From JBPCNH01 sp051001455 (GTDB lineage Bacteria > Actinomycetota > CADDZG01 > WHSQ01): a DNA stretch of 32,732 nt. The translations under genes and the position numbers were made by a program. The notes below the pieces were generated by a model that was given only the letters and a program-made list of their open reading frames with translations, was not told where the DNA came from and did not search any database. Shown piece by piece: positions 1 to 7,383 of the stretch. The stretch's first letter is position 1; every line of letters starts with the position of its first letter. Where the stretch lies: positions 1 through 32,732 of the forward strand of contig JBPCNH010000017.1 in NCBI GenBank assembly GCA_051001455.1. Direction: 5' to 3'.

Positions 1-1
1 A

Positions 2-1435
2 GCCGCGCCCGACGGGAAGAGTGTCCTGGTCGCAGGACAGTGGCGTCAAGACAGTGGACTCTTCGAGGTCAGAAGCCCCCATGACGGTACGACGGTGGCC
101 ACCGTCGGGACCCCCGGTGACGCCGACGTGGAGCAGGCCACGGCTGCGGCAGCCGCGGCTTTCGATGAATGTCGCAAGCTTCCCCTCCACGTGCGAGCCG
201 GTGCGCTGACCCATATCTCGCGGCGTCTCGAGGAGCGCTCCGAAGAGATAGCCGCTCTGATCGCCGGCGAGGGTGGTAAGCCACTCAAGTGGGCGCGCGT
301 CGAAGTGGCTCGGGCGGTGTCTACCTTCAGGTGGGCTGCGGAGGAGTGCAGGCGGGAGGGGGGCGAGATGATGCGCTTCGACTCCGAAGCCTCTCTCGGA
401 TCCCGCATCGGGCTGATCCGGCGGTTCCCCCTGGGGCCGGTGCTGGCCATCACTCCGTTCAATTTCCCCGTGAACCTCGTCGCGCACAAGCTGGCGCCTG
501 CACTCGCGGTCGGCGCCCCGATCGTCGTCAAGCCCGCCACGAAGACCCCCCTCGGAGCCCTCGTCCTGGGGGAGCTCTTCTGCGAGACCGATCTCCCGCC
601 GGGCATGCTCTCGGTCCTGCCCGTCGGCGGATCGATCGCGGGAGAGATGGCAGCGGATGAACGATTCGCCAAGATCTCCTTCACCGGTTCCTCCGAGGTC
701 GGGTGGGGACTGCAGGCCAAGGATCCGAAGAAGGCCGTCACGTTAGAGCTCGGGGGGAACGCGGGAGTCATCGTGCACTCCGACGCCGACCTGCAGCATG
801 CCGCGGACCGCGTCGCGTTCGGCGGGTACTACCAAGCCGGTCAGTCCTGCATCTCGGTGCAGAGGGTCCTCGTGCGCTCGAACGTCGCGGACGACTTCAC
901 CGGCCGCCTGGTCGATGCCGTAGGGAACCTGAAGACCGGCGATCCCATGGATCCGGAGGTGGAGGTCGGGCCGCTCATAGACGGCGATGCCCTAGACCGG
1001 GTGGCCGGGTGGGTAGACGAGGCCGTCGCCTCCGGCGCCGAGGTCCTGGCGGGTGGGAAGCGGGAGGACCCCTTCTATCTCCCCACGGTCCTGACCAAGA
1101 CGAACGCTCGCATGAAGGTGCGTTGCGAGGAGATCTTCGGCCCGGTCGTCACGGTCGAGACCTATGACGGATTCGATGAGGCGATCGCCCGGGTCAACGA
1201 GTCGAGGTACGGGTTGCAGGCCGGGGTGTTCACGAAGGACATAGGCCGGATCTTCGAGGCTCACCGCGACCTCGAGGTCGGAGGCGTCATCATCAACGAC
1301 GTCTCTTCGTTCCGGGCCGACCAGATGCCCTACGGTGGCACGAAAGATTCGGGAACCGGACGAGAAGGATTGCGGTGGGCGATCGAAGAGATGACGGAGC
1401 CTCGCGTCATGGTTCTCTCCGACCTGCCTCTCTGA
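2..1435 (+). CDS. Aldehyde dehydrogenase family protein, 5' end cut by the window edge
   Basis: An NAD(P)-dependent aldehyde dehydrogenase that would oxidise an aldehyde to its acid in the cytoplasm. The frame is open to the left edge. Residues read upstream of the first GTG (position 95) include VAGQWRQDSG and FEVRSPHDGT, the usual ALDH N-terminus, so that GTG is internal and only a few residues are missing. Visible motifs are the proline-asparagine motif in ITPFNFPVN, the cofactor loop FTGSSEVG, the catalytic glutamate in LELGGN and the catalytic cysteine in GQSCISVQR. The GQSCISVQR form recalls the lactaldehyde/sulfoacetaldehyde/GapN-like branch, but the substrate cannot be read from the sequence. 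The frame of the next gene may overlap its end. Confidence 0.93.
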   Translation, partial: AAPDGKSVLVAGQWRQDSGLFEVRSPHDGTTVATVGTPGDADVEQATAAAAAAFDECRKLPLHVRAGALTHISRRLEERSEEIAALIAGEGGKPLKWARVEVARAVSTFRWAAEECRREGGEMMRFDSEASLGSRIGLIRRFPLGPVLAITPFNFPVNLVAHKLAPALAVGAPIVVKPATKTPLGALVLGELFCETDLPPGMLSVLPVGGSIAGEMAADERFAKISFTGSSEVGWGLQAKDPKKAVTLELGGNAGVIVHSDADLQHAADRVAFGGYYQAGQSCISVQRVLVRSNVADDFTGRLVDAVGNLKTGDPMDPEVEVGPLIDGDALDRVAGWVDEAVASGAEVLAGGKREDPFYLPTVLTKTNARMKVRCEEIFGPVVTVETYDGFDEAIARVNESRYGLQAGVFTKDIGRIFEAHRDLEVGGVIINDVSSFRADQMPYGGTKDSGTGREGLRWAIEEMTEPRVMVLSDLPL

Positions 1436-1821
1436 CCTCGCCGCTCCGTTACCTGTGGGCGGCACCGGGATCGATCGTCGGGTTGCTGCTCGCGCTTTTC
1501 TTCGAACGCCGGTGCGTCCGCGATGGAGTCTTGCTGGCGGAGGGCGCGGGCTGGTTGCGCCGGTTGGGATGGAGATATCGAGCCATCACCTTCGGGCATG
1601 TGGTCCTGTGCGTGGACACCATGGACGAGCGGACGTGGCGTCACGAGCTGGCTCATGTCGACCAGTTCGGGCGGTGGGGCATCTTCTTCCTGGTTAGCTA
1701 CCCGCTCGCGTCGCTGGTGGCGAAGGCCGGTGGAGGTCACCACTATCGCGATAACCGCTTCGAGATAGCGGCGCGCCGTCGCGAGAGGGTTCGAGGGACG
1801 ACCGTAGATGGATGGCCGTAA
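1375..1821 (+). CDS. Small membrane-associated protein with HExxH motif, uncharacterised
   Basis: An unrecognised protein of up to 148 aa. It has a hydrophobic segment (GSIVGLLLALFF), then RHELAHVDQFGRWG with an HExxH zinc-type motif, and a C-terminal HHYRDNRFE block. I believe similar short proteins with an H-E-x-x-H-V-x-Q-x-x-R-W-G core occur in actinobacteria without known function; whether they are peptidases is unproven. The start is uncertain. GTG 1375 has AGAAGGA five bases upstream but lies 61 bases inside the ALDH gene. CTG 1432 would give a 4-base CTGA overlap, and a TTG lies further in, within the hydrophobic segment. The gene ends just before a strong terminator. Confidence 0.7.
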   Translation: MGDRRDDGASRHGSLRPASLTSPLRYLWAAPGSIVGLLLALFFERRCVRDGVLLAEGAGWLRRLGWRYRAITFGHVVLCVDTMDERTWRHELAHVDQFGRWGIFFLVSYPLASLVAKAGGGHHYRDNRFEIAARRRERVRGTTVDGWP

Positions 1822-1825
1822 ACGG

Positions 1826-1857
1826 CGAAAAGCCCCCGGGCCGGCGGGGGCTTTTCG
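1826..1857. terminator. Bidirectional rho-independent terminator
   Basis: A 12-bp perfect stem: CGAAAAGCCCCC at 1826-1837, an 8-base loop, and GGGGGCTTTTCG at 1846-1857. Runs of A on the left and T on the right let it work in both directions. It sits between two convergent genes, the HExxH protein and the GlsB-type protein. Confidence 0.9.
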
Positions 1858-1917
1858 GCCTTTCTCGACGCTCCGGCGGTCGCGGGTCCGGAGGAGCGTC
1901 CCTGTAGGACTGGAGAG

Positions 1918-2187
1918 TTAGATGCGATCCCTCGTGGTGGCCGTGCGTCCCACCGTCATGCGGCGGTAGATCCACAAGAGCGCCATCGCAACAAGGATCG
2001 AGCCGATCCAGTTGACACCGCCGGTGTCGCCGAAGATCGCGGCCCAGAGATAGCCACCGATGATCGCACCAACGACCCCTACGAGGATGGTGCCGAGGAT
2101 GCCGATCGGATCGGGACCGGGCAAAAGAGCGCGAGCGAGAACGCCGATTATCAGTCCGACTACGATGAAGACCAACAGGTCGACCAT
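1918..2187 (-). CDS. GlsB/YeaQ/YmgE family stress-response membrane protein
   Basis: An 89-aa integral membrane protein of the transglycosylase-associated/YeaQ family, small proteins linked to stress in many bacteria; the biochemical role is unknown. Three hydrophobic segments are visible: LLVFIVVGLIIGVLA, a glycine-rich GTILVGVVGAIIGGYLW, and WIGSILVAMALLWIY. Length and the glycine pattern fit the family. The ATG at 2187 is preceded by GGAAGGA, a clear ribosome binding site. A SigB-like promoter lies about 75 bases upstream, which fits stress induction. Confidence 0.92.
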   Translation of the reverse strand: MVDLLVFIVVGLIIGVLARALLPGPDPIGILGTILVGVVGAIIGGYLWAAIFGDTGGVNWIGSILVAMALLWIYRRMTVGRTATTRDRI

Positions 2188-2260
2188 CTGTCCTTCCTTT
2201 CTCGTTCCTTGAGTGCGTTGTTCGGATGCTTCGGTTGTTGTGTCTTAACTGGGTTGTTGG

Positions 2261-2285
2261 ATACCCGGGCAGCCCCTTCCTAAAC
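2261..2285 (-). promoter_or_regulatory. SigB/SigF-type stress promoter for the GlsB-like gene
   Basis: On the minus strand, GTTTAG (2285-2280), a 13-base spacer, then GGGTAT (2266-2261). This matches the known general-stress sigma consensus (GTTTAA, 12-14 bases, GGGTAT). Transcription would start near 2254 and give a leader of about 65 bases with a good ribosome binding site before the ATG at 2187. Confidence 0.75.
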
Positions 2286-2311
2286 TCTCCGCGTTCGGAC
2301 GTATCCATGGC

Positions 2312-3121
2312 GTGACGAAAGGTGCATATCTGGTGGATCTCAACGGCAAGGTCTGCATCGTCACCGGCGCCTCGAGCGGCATCGGCCGGCGGACGGCGCA
2401 GGATCTCGCGCGCCGTGGAGCAGTGGTGTGCGCGGTGGCGCGCCGGGAGGACCTGCTCGTCGAGCTGGTGGAGTCCTTGTCCGGCGGCGACCACTCGTTC
2501 TTCGCCGCCGATGTGTCCGATCCGACGCGAGTCCGGGCCTTGGCGCGCCACGTGGAGGAGATTCATGGTCGCTGCGACGTCCTTATCAACAACGCCGGTT
2601 TCTCTGCAGGGGGTGCGTTCCGGGGAACCGATTCGCTGGAAGATCTTCACCGGGTGATCGACACCAATCTCTTCGGCGCGATCCATTGCTCTGCCGAGCT
2701 CCTGCCGCTCCTCGTGCGAGCCGCGCCGTCTCACATCGTGAACGTCACATCGGTGGCCGGTCGCCTCAGCATCCCCGGCGCGTCCGCCTACTGCGCGTCG
2801 AAGTTCGCTCTGGTCGGGTGGACCGAATCGGCTCGTTACGACCTCGAGAGCAAGGGCGTCTATCTCTCCAGCGTGGAGCCCGGACCCATCCCGACCGAGG
2901 GATTCCCGCAGTCGGGCCTCGTCGGGCATCCTCTCCTGAGGATGGCATTGGGGTCACCGGGCGACGTGTCCCGAGCCATCATCGGCTCGATAGAGCACAG
3001 GAAACCGCAGCGCGTCGTTCCCCGGCCTTATTACCTGCTGCAGTTTGTCAGGTTGTTAGCGCCGCGCCTCTACCGATCCTTGACGCGCCGGATCTTGGCC
3101 GGACGCTCTCTAGATCAGTGA
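2312..3121 (+). CDS. Short-chain dehydrogenase/reductase (classical SDR)
   Basis: An NAD(P)-dependent oxidoreductase of about 269 aa with a Rossmann fold. The cofactor motif is TGASSGIG, then NNAG, a catalytic serine in NVTSVAG, and the YCASK tyrosine-lysine pair. After the active site comes VEPGPIPTEGF, followed by a basic C-terminus. The start is either GTG 2312 or GTG 2333. The second would begin V-D-L-N-G-K, a common SDR start, with AAAGG ten bases upstream. The substrate is unknown. The 3' end overlaps the convergent metallophosphoesterase by 7 bases. Confidence 0.9.
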   Translation: MTKGAYLVDLNGKVCIVTGASSGIGRRTAQDLARRGAVVCAVARREDLLVELVESLSGGDHSFFAADVSDPTRVRALARHVEEIHGRCDVLINNAGFSAGGAFRGTDSLEDLHRVIDTNLFGAIHCSAELLPLLVRAAPSHIVNVTSVAGRLSIPGASAYCASKFALVGWTESARYDLESKGVYLSSVEPGPIPTEGFPQSGLVGHPLLRMALGSPGDVSRAIIGSIEHRKPQRVVPRPYYLLQFVRLLAPRLYRSLTRRILAGRSLDQ

Positions 3122-4449
3122 TCGGGACGCTTCCAGGAGAACGCCCGAGCCTCCGGCGCGCCGGCTCCGTAGCGACGATGGATATGTCCGGCTCCTTCAT
3201 ACGCGTCCCGTAGAAGAGCTTCGTCGGACAGTTGTACGAACCGGTACGCGTAGCCCTCGGCGGCGACGTCGACCAGCGCGTAACCGAATGGGAAATCCCG
3301 GGGTATGCCGACTTCTTGCGCAACCACGGTGCCGTAGGTACGGGTTCGCGCGTTGCGGTGGGTGTGTCCGGCGAAGATCCCCCATACGTTCCCCGAATCG
3401 ACGACGGCGTGTAGCCGGCCCGCATCCGCTTCCCTAAGTCCGAAGAGGATCGGAGGGAAGCCCCAAAAGGGCTGCGGTGGATGATGGAGGAAAACGAACG
3501 CCGGACCTCCTCCTGGAGCAGCGACGTCGGCCAGCAACTCGTGGTGCGGCGGGGTCAGCGATCCTCTCACGACGGCCCCCGGGGCTCCTTCCGTGAATCC
3601 GCCGGTCATGAAGTCGAACGGGCCGAAGGGAGAGGTGCCGTGCTCGATCGAATCGAGGACCGCGAAACGGAACCCCCGGTGTTCGAGCAGGACACCATCT
3701 GGATCGCGCCCGAAGGAGGCGGAGAAGTATTCACGGCCCGATAGACGGGATTCCTCCGTCGAGTAAACGTCGTGGTTCCCCATCATCGTGGTCACCGGCG
3801 GTTCCAGTCCGCTCAGCACTTCAACCGCCCGCGCGAACTCGCTATTGCTTCCGTGGTCGGTGATGTCGCCGAGTTGGATAACGAGGTCGACCTCGGCGCG
3901 ATTGATGTCGTCGATGGCTGCTCGTACCCGCCGTTCTCCCTCCGCGGAGCCGATGTGCATATCCGAGAGGATCGCGAAGCGGAAGAGAACTTCCCCGGGT
4001 GCCTCAACCTCGGGGATGTCGAGCGGCTCGAACGCCGGAGGGCCGGGCAGGTCGGAGGGGAGACCGACGACCGACCGTTCGATCGCTGCTGCAGCTTCGA
4101 GATCCGCGGCGACGGCGGGGTCGAGGAACGGAGCGATGTGGGCGACCACCCAGTCCCCGACCCTGGTCGCGAATATGGCCCCTAACGGGACCTCGTCGGG
4201 CGTGGCTCCGGTGACGCTGCGCAGCCACTCGGTGTGGGATTTCACGAGCTCGTCGTCGGTGTCTCGTTCGTGGCGATCCAGAGCCTGCCCGAGGACTTCT
4301 GCCCGGGTCCGTGCTTGCTCGGTGAGGCGCTCGAAGTCCGGGTCGTGTGCGCTCCACCCGTTGAACAGATCGGTCCTCGACCGCTCGATGACCCACGCCG
4401 AGCGGAGGAGGTCCACGATGATCTCGGTGGCGACGTCGGGCTGAGGCAT
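3115..4449 (-). CDS. Metallophosphoesterase with an N-terminal helical domain
   Basis: A calcineurin-like binuclear metallophosphoesterase of 444 aa when started at ATG 4449. The metal motifs appear in order: SDMHIG (about residue 162), LGDITDHG, GNHD, FLHHPP and GHTHRN. Residues 1-130 form a separate, mostly helical region with acidic and histidine residues, which might be a ferritin-like bundle; this is inference. There is no signal peptide. An upstream TTG at 4476 would add nine residues, but the ATG follows a TATCCT -10 box by 8 bases with no ribosome binding site, so a leaderless start at the ATG is preferred. The substrate (phosphodiester, nucleotide or phospholipid) is not evident. Confidence 0.88.
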   Translation of the reverse strand: MPQPDVATEIIVDLLRSAWVIERSRTDLFNGWSAHDPDFERLTEQARTRAEVLGQALDRHERDTDDELVKSHTEWLRSVTGATPDEVPLGAIFATRVGDWVVAHIAPFLDPAVAADLEAAAAIERSVVGLPSDLPGPPAFEPLDIPEVEAPGEVLFRFAILSDMHIGSAEGERRVRAAIDDINRAEVDLVIQLGDITDHGSNSEFARAVEVLSGLEPPVTTMMGNHDVYSTEESRLSGREYFSASFGRDPDGVLLEHRGFRFAVLDSIEHGTSPFGPFDFMTGGFTEGAPGAVVRGSLTPPHHELLADVAAPGGGPAFVFLHHPPQPFWGFPPILFGLREADAGRLHAVVDSGNVWGIFAGHTHRNARTRTYGTVVAQEVGIPRDFPFGYALVDVAAEGYAYRFVQLSDEALLRDAYEGAGHIHRRYGAGAPEARAFSWKRPDH

Positions 4450-4457
4450 CGGCGCCG

Positions 4458-4467
4458 AGGATAAACT
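4458..4467. promoter_or_regulatory. Overlapping divergent -10 boxes
   Basis: AGGATAAACT holds TATCCT on the minus strand (4463-4458), 8 bases before the metallophosphoesterase ATG, and TAAACT on the plus strand (4462-4467), upstream of the deaminase gene. Two back-to-back promoters appear to share these ten bases. No convincing -35 boxes are visible. Confidence 0.45.
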
Positions 4468-4504
4468 GCGCAGCAAACATCACCTTCGAGGGGGCCGAAA
4501 AGAC

Positions 4505-4978
4505 TTGAGCATCTCTCCGCCGGCAGACGCAGCACGTCTCACCGATTGGGACAGGTACTTCCTGAACATCGCTAAAGAGACGGCGCGCCGTTCCAACTGC
4601 GTGCGCCGGCAGCACGGGGCGGTGATCGTAAGGAAACGCCGGATCCGGTCGACGGGTTACAACGGGCCCCCTTCGGGCCACCGGCACTGCGACGAGGGGG
4701 CCTGTCCCCGGGCTAGCTCCGACGCGGCCAGCGGCTGGGCCTATGACCACTGCATCGCGATCCATGCCGAGGCGAACGCGATCCTCTACTCCTCTCCCGA
4801 ACAGCGAGAAGGAGGAACCATCTACATCACCGGGGTCCCGTGCTTCGGTTGCGCGAAGTTGATCGCCAATTCAGGCATCGACGAGGTGGTTGCTACAGGC
4901 GGCGAGGTCTACGAGGACTGGGACCGTGTACGAGAGTTCCTTCTCGACTGCGGCGTGCGGGTAAGGCTCGTCGGCTAG
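4505..4978 (+). CDS. dCMP/cytidine deaminase family protein (ComEB-like)
   Basis: A 157-aa zinc deaminase, probably converting dCMP to dUMP for thymidylate synthesis. The zinc site is complete: H-A-E in IAIHAEANAI (H87, proton-shuttling E89) and PCFGC (C113, C116). The extra HRHCDEGACPR segment is typical of the dCMP deaminase/ComE group rather than of tRNA adenosine deaminases. The start is TTG, with GAGGGGG ten bases upstream. It is transcribed away from the metallophosphoesterase. Confidence 0.88.
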   Translation: MSISPPADAARLTDWDRYFLNIAKETARRSNCVRRQHGAVIVRKRRIRSTGYNGPPSGHRHCDEGACPRASSDAASGWAYDHCIAIHAEANAILYSSPEQREGGTIYITGVPCFGCAKLIANSGIDEVVATGGEVYEDWDRVREFLLDCGVRVRLVG

Positions 4979-5004
4979 TCCGCCGCTTAATCGAGCACCA
5001 CGCT

Positions 5005-5652
5005 TCACTCCGCCGGTCTGCGCGCCTCGATCAGGGTCGCGAGTCGTTCGTGTTTGATGCCGAGGACCTGGAATCCCGCTTTAGAGAACTCACCGGCCAC
5101 GTCCTGCCCCGATCTGAGGATCGTGGGCATGCGCGCCTTTGCGCTTGCCGAGGCTAGTCGCGATAGCGGAACCGTGAGGACCGAGGTGTAGACGATCCCG
5201 CCCGGCCGGACCACCCTGACGAGCTCTTCGAGGGTGGGTTGCAATCCCGGGATCACTTGGAGGCCGTTCGTGCACAGCACCGCCCCGAAGCTCGCGTCCG
5301 GGAACGGCAACCGGTGCGCGTCACCCTGAAGCGTGATGATGTTGCCCACCCCGGCGGCCGCGGCGGCTGCTCTTGCTTGCCTAACCATCCCCGCCGCGAT
5401 ATCCACGCCCACGATCGGCCCTGTGTGCTGCGGCGCTACCTCGAGCGTGAAGAACGCCGTGCCGACGGGCATGTCGAGGATCGGTGCCCCGTCCGCACTT
5501 GCAACGGCGCGCCGTCCCTGTTCGAGGACGAGTTCGTTGAGCCGGCCCCCGAAGAGCTTGAAACCGCCGTGGACCACCAGCGGCTCGTAGAGCCTCTTGG
5601 CGGTGCGGGAGTAAACCGCGGCCACAGCTCGCTTGCGGCGGCTATCCGGCAT
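5005..5652 (-). CDS. Class I SAM-dependent methyltransferase
   Basis: A 215-aa methyltransferase with the Methyltransf_11-type fold. Motif I is ILDMPVGTAFFTLEVA, followed by VGVDIA, the GDAHRLPFPDASFGAV region and VRPGG. Motif I departs from the usual ILDLGCGTG: proline and valine replace the glycine-cysteine. The substrate is unknown; related proteins act on quinones, sterols or small molecules. Its start overlaps the end of the ligD ligase gene by 11 bases on the same strand, so the two are probably cotranscribed. Confidence 0.85.
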   Translation of the reverse strand: MPDSRRKRAVAAVYSRTAKRLYEPLVVHGGFKLFGGRLNELVLEQGRRAVASADGAPILDMPVGTAFFTLEVAPQHTGPIVGVDIAAGMVRQARAAAAAAGVGNIITLQGDAHRLPFPDASFGAVLCTNGLQVIPGLQPTLEELVRVVRPGGIVYTSVLTVPLSRLASASAKARMPTILRSGQDVAGEFSKAGFQVLGIKHERLATLIEARRPAE

Positions 5653-7147
5653 CGGCAGGCAGCTCCTTGGGGCAGAGGTCCTCGAAGGAACAGTCTTCTG
5701 GGTCCTTGTCGTCCCTTAGACCCTTGAACGATGGGGTCCGGAGGCGCCCGGCCGATGTCAATTCGCGGAACTCCACCACAGCGACCAACCGGGGCTCGAT
5801 CCAGTGCGGATCTTTGATGGGTTTTCCCCATCGCTCTTTCCCGTCACGCGGGTCGCTGTTGAATGGGTTGACGCCGGTTTCGAGCGTCTTCATCCGGCCG
5901 AGGATCTCGGTAAGAGCCTTGTCATCGAAACCGGTCCCGACGGAGCCTAGGAAACGCAACTCGTTTCCCTGGTACGCACCCACCAGCAGTGAACCGAACC
6001 GGTTCGAGCGAGCACCATCACCCTTGGACCAACCTCCGATCACCACGTCCGCCTCGTAGGTGGTCTTGATCTTGAGCCACTCGCGACCGCGTTTCCCGGG
6101 GTGGTAGACACTCCTTCTCTTCTTTGCGACCACGCCTTCGAGCCGTTGCTGCTCGGCCGCGGCGAACAGCGCCTTCCCTTCGCCGGGAACCGCCGTAGAT
6201 ATCTGGAGATAAGACGTCGGGATCACGGTCTCTTCGAGGAGCTCCCGGCGGCGTTCCCACGGCTCGTCCATCACCCAGCGGCCGTCGAGGTACAGGATGT
6301 CAAACGCGATGAAGATCACGGGGATCGCTTTGGCGGCCCGTTCGATGTCCCTCGGATTCTGGAGATTCATCCGGCCTTGTAGGCGCTCGAAAGAGGGCCT
6401 GCCTCCAGACATAGCGACGATCTCGCCGTCGAGGACCGCCTCGAAACAGACGAGATGACGGTGGAGTCCGGCGAGGTCGGGATAGCCCGGGGTGATGTTG
6501 CGGAGGTTACGAGAGATCAGCATGGTCTCGTTTACGCACGTCGCGATCGCCCGGATCCCGTCCCACTTCGGTTCGAACACCCAGTCGTCGTCGTCGAAGG
6601 CTTCCGCGACGAGCATCGCCTTCATCGGTTCGACGATCTGCAGCGGTGCCGGTTCGGGCCGGTCATTGGAGCGCAGGAAGACCAGCCACTGATCCTGATC
6701 GTCATCGCCGCCGCCGGTCTGCACCAGGTGCCAGACGCCTCGGAGACGCCGACCTTCGAGCCGTATCGTCAGTTTCTTCGGCTCTTGCTCGAGGACCTCG
6801 TAGGTGCCGGCGTCGAAGATGCGAACCTCACCGGCTCCGTAGTTGCCCGCCGGGATCGTGCCGGAGAAAGTTCCGTATTCGAACGGGTGGTCCTCAACAT
6901 GGATCGCCAGGTGCCTCTCTCCGGGTCGCAGGGGGAGGTTGTTGGGAACCGCCCACGACACCAGGACCGGCGTATCGCCGTTCATCATCTCGAGCCTGAG
7001 ATCGAAGTGCAGCCGGGTGGCGTGATGCTGGTGCACCATGAAGGACCGCCCGGGGATCGCCGCCGTCGGATCCACGTCGCCCTCGGTGCGCGATGGAGGT
7101 TCCGGCGTTCGATCGAATGCACGCTTGCCGGCGTAGTTGCGAGCCAT
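5642..7147 (-). CDS. ligD: LigD-type ATP-dependent DNA ligase with 3'-phosphoesterase domain
   Basis: The end-sealing enzyme of bacterial non-homologous end joining, 501 aa. The phosphoesterase domain spans about residues 35-162, with HHATRLHFDLRLE and a downstream HVEDHP histidine. The adenylating ligase domain spans about 170-495, with the nucleophile K194 in EPKWDG, then LDGEIVA, FDILYLDG and EGVVAKKR. The polymerase domain of full LigD is absent and is encoded separately at 7384-8388. The preferred start is ATG 7147, 6 bases after TAACCT (leaderless); GTG 7150 is an alternative. No ku gene is present in this window. Confidence 0.93.
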   Translation of the reverse strand: MARNYAGKRAFDRTPEPPSRTEGDVDPTAAIPGRSFMVHQHHATRLHFDLRLEMMNGDTPVLVSWAVPNNLPLRPGERHLAIHVEDHPFEYGTFSGTIPAGNYGAGEVRIFDAGTYEVLEQEPKKLTIRLEGRRLRGVWHLVQTGGGDDDQDQWLVFLRSNDRPEPAPLQIVEPMKAMLVAEAFDDDDWVFEPKWDGIRAIATCVNETMLISRNLRNITPGYPDLAGLHRHLVCFEAVLDGEIVAMSGGRPSFERLQGRMNLQNPRDIERAAKAIPVIFIAFDILYLDGRWVMDEPWERRRELLEETVIPTSYLQISTAVPGEGKALFAAAEQQRLEGVVAKKRRSVYHPGKRGREWLKIKTTYEADVVIGGWSKGDGARSNRFGSLLVGAYQGNELRFLGSVGTGFDDKALTEILGRMKTLETGVNPFNSDPRDGKERWGKPIKDPHWIEPRLVAVVEFRELTSAGRLRTPSFKGLRDDKDPEDCSFEDLCPKELPADAG

Positions 7148-7153
7148 CACGTG

Positions 7154-7159
7154 AGGTTA
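7154..7159 (-). promoter_or_regulatory. -10 box for a leaderless ligD mRNA
   Basis: TAACCT on the minus strand lies 6 bases before ATG 7147, so transcription would begin at or next to the start codon. No Shine-Dalgarno sequence is present. Confidence 0.5.
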
Positions 7160-7215
7160 GTTCAGTGGCGCGCCGGGCATTAGACCAAAGTGACGTGGTG
7201 GACTGAGGAGGAAAG

Positions 7216-7380
7216 ATGAAGCAGAGGATCGCAGCGCTCTTGTCGGTTGGACTTCTCGGACTAGGTGGTGTTGCCTGCGAGTCCAGCGGCGATATCGACG
7301 TCGACGACGGCCTTGAAGTAGAGGGCGATATCGACGTCGATGACAACCAGGACGACGGAAGCAACGACGGTAGCGAGTAG
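7216..7380 (+). CDS. Small acidic lipoprotein (54 aa)
   Basis: A short gene that a 60-residue cutoff would miss. ATG 7216 follows a near-perfect ribosome binding site, GAGGAGG, five bases upstream. The product starts with a basic n-region (MKQRIA) and a hydrophobic stretch, then a lipobox-like GGVAC with the lipidated cysteine at residue 21. The mature part is very acidic and repeats the unit GDIDVDD twice (residues 25-31 and 38-44), ending in an Asp/Ser/Asn-rich tail. It fills the gap between two minus-strand LigD genes, ending 3 bases from the polymerase stop. The Asp pattern could bind calcium or other cations; that is inference. The function is unknown. Confidence 0.8.
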   Translation: MKQRIAALLSVGLLGLGGVACESSGDIDVDDGLEVEGDIDVDDNQDDGSNDGSE

Positions 7381-7383
7381 GCG

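Noticed and set aside
46..771. 241-codon minus-strand open frame inside the aldehyde dehydrogenase
   Set aside because: Its translation is low in recognisable motifs and Ser/Arg/Pro-rich, as expected of a shadow frame; the opposite strand codes a clear ALDH.
1694..2929. 411-codon minus-strand open frame
   Set aside because: It runs across three recognised genes, a terminator and a promoter, and its translation is Arg-rich without motifs.
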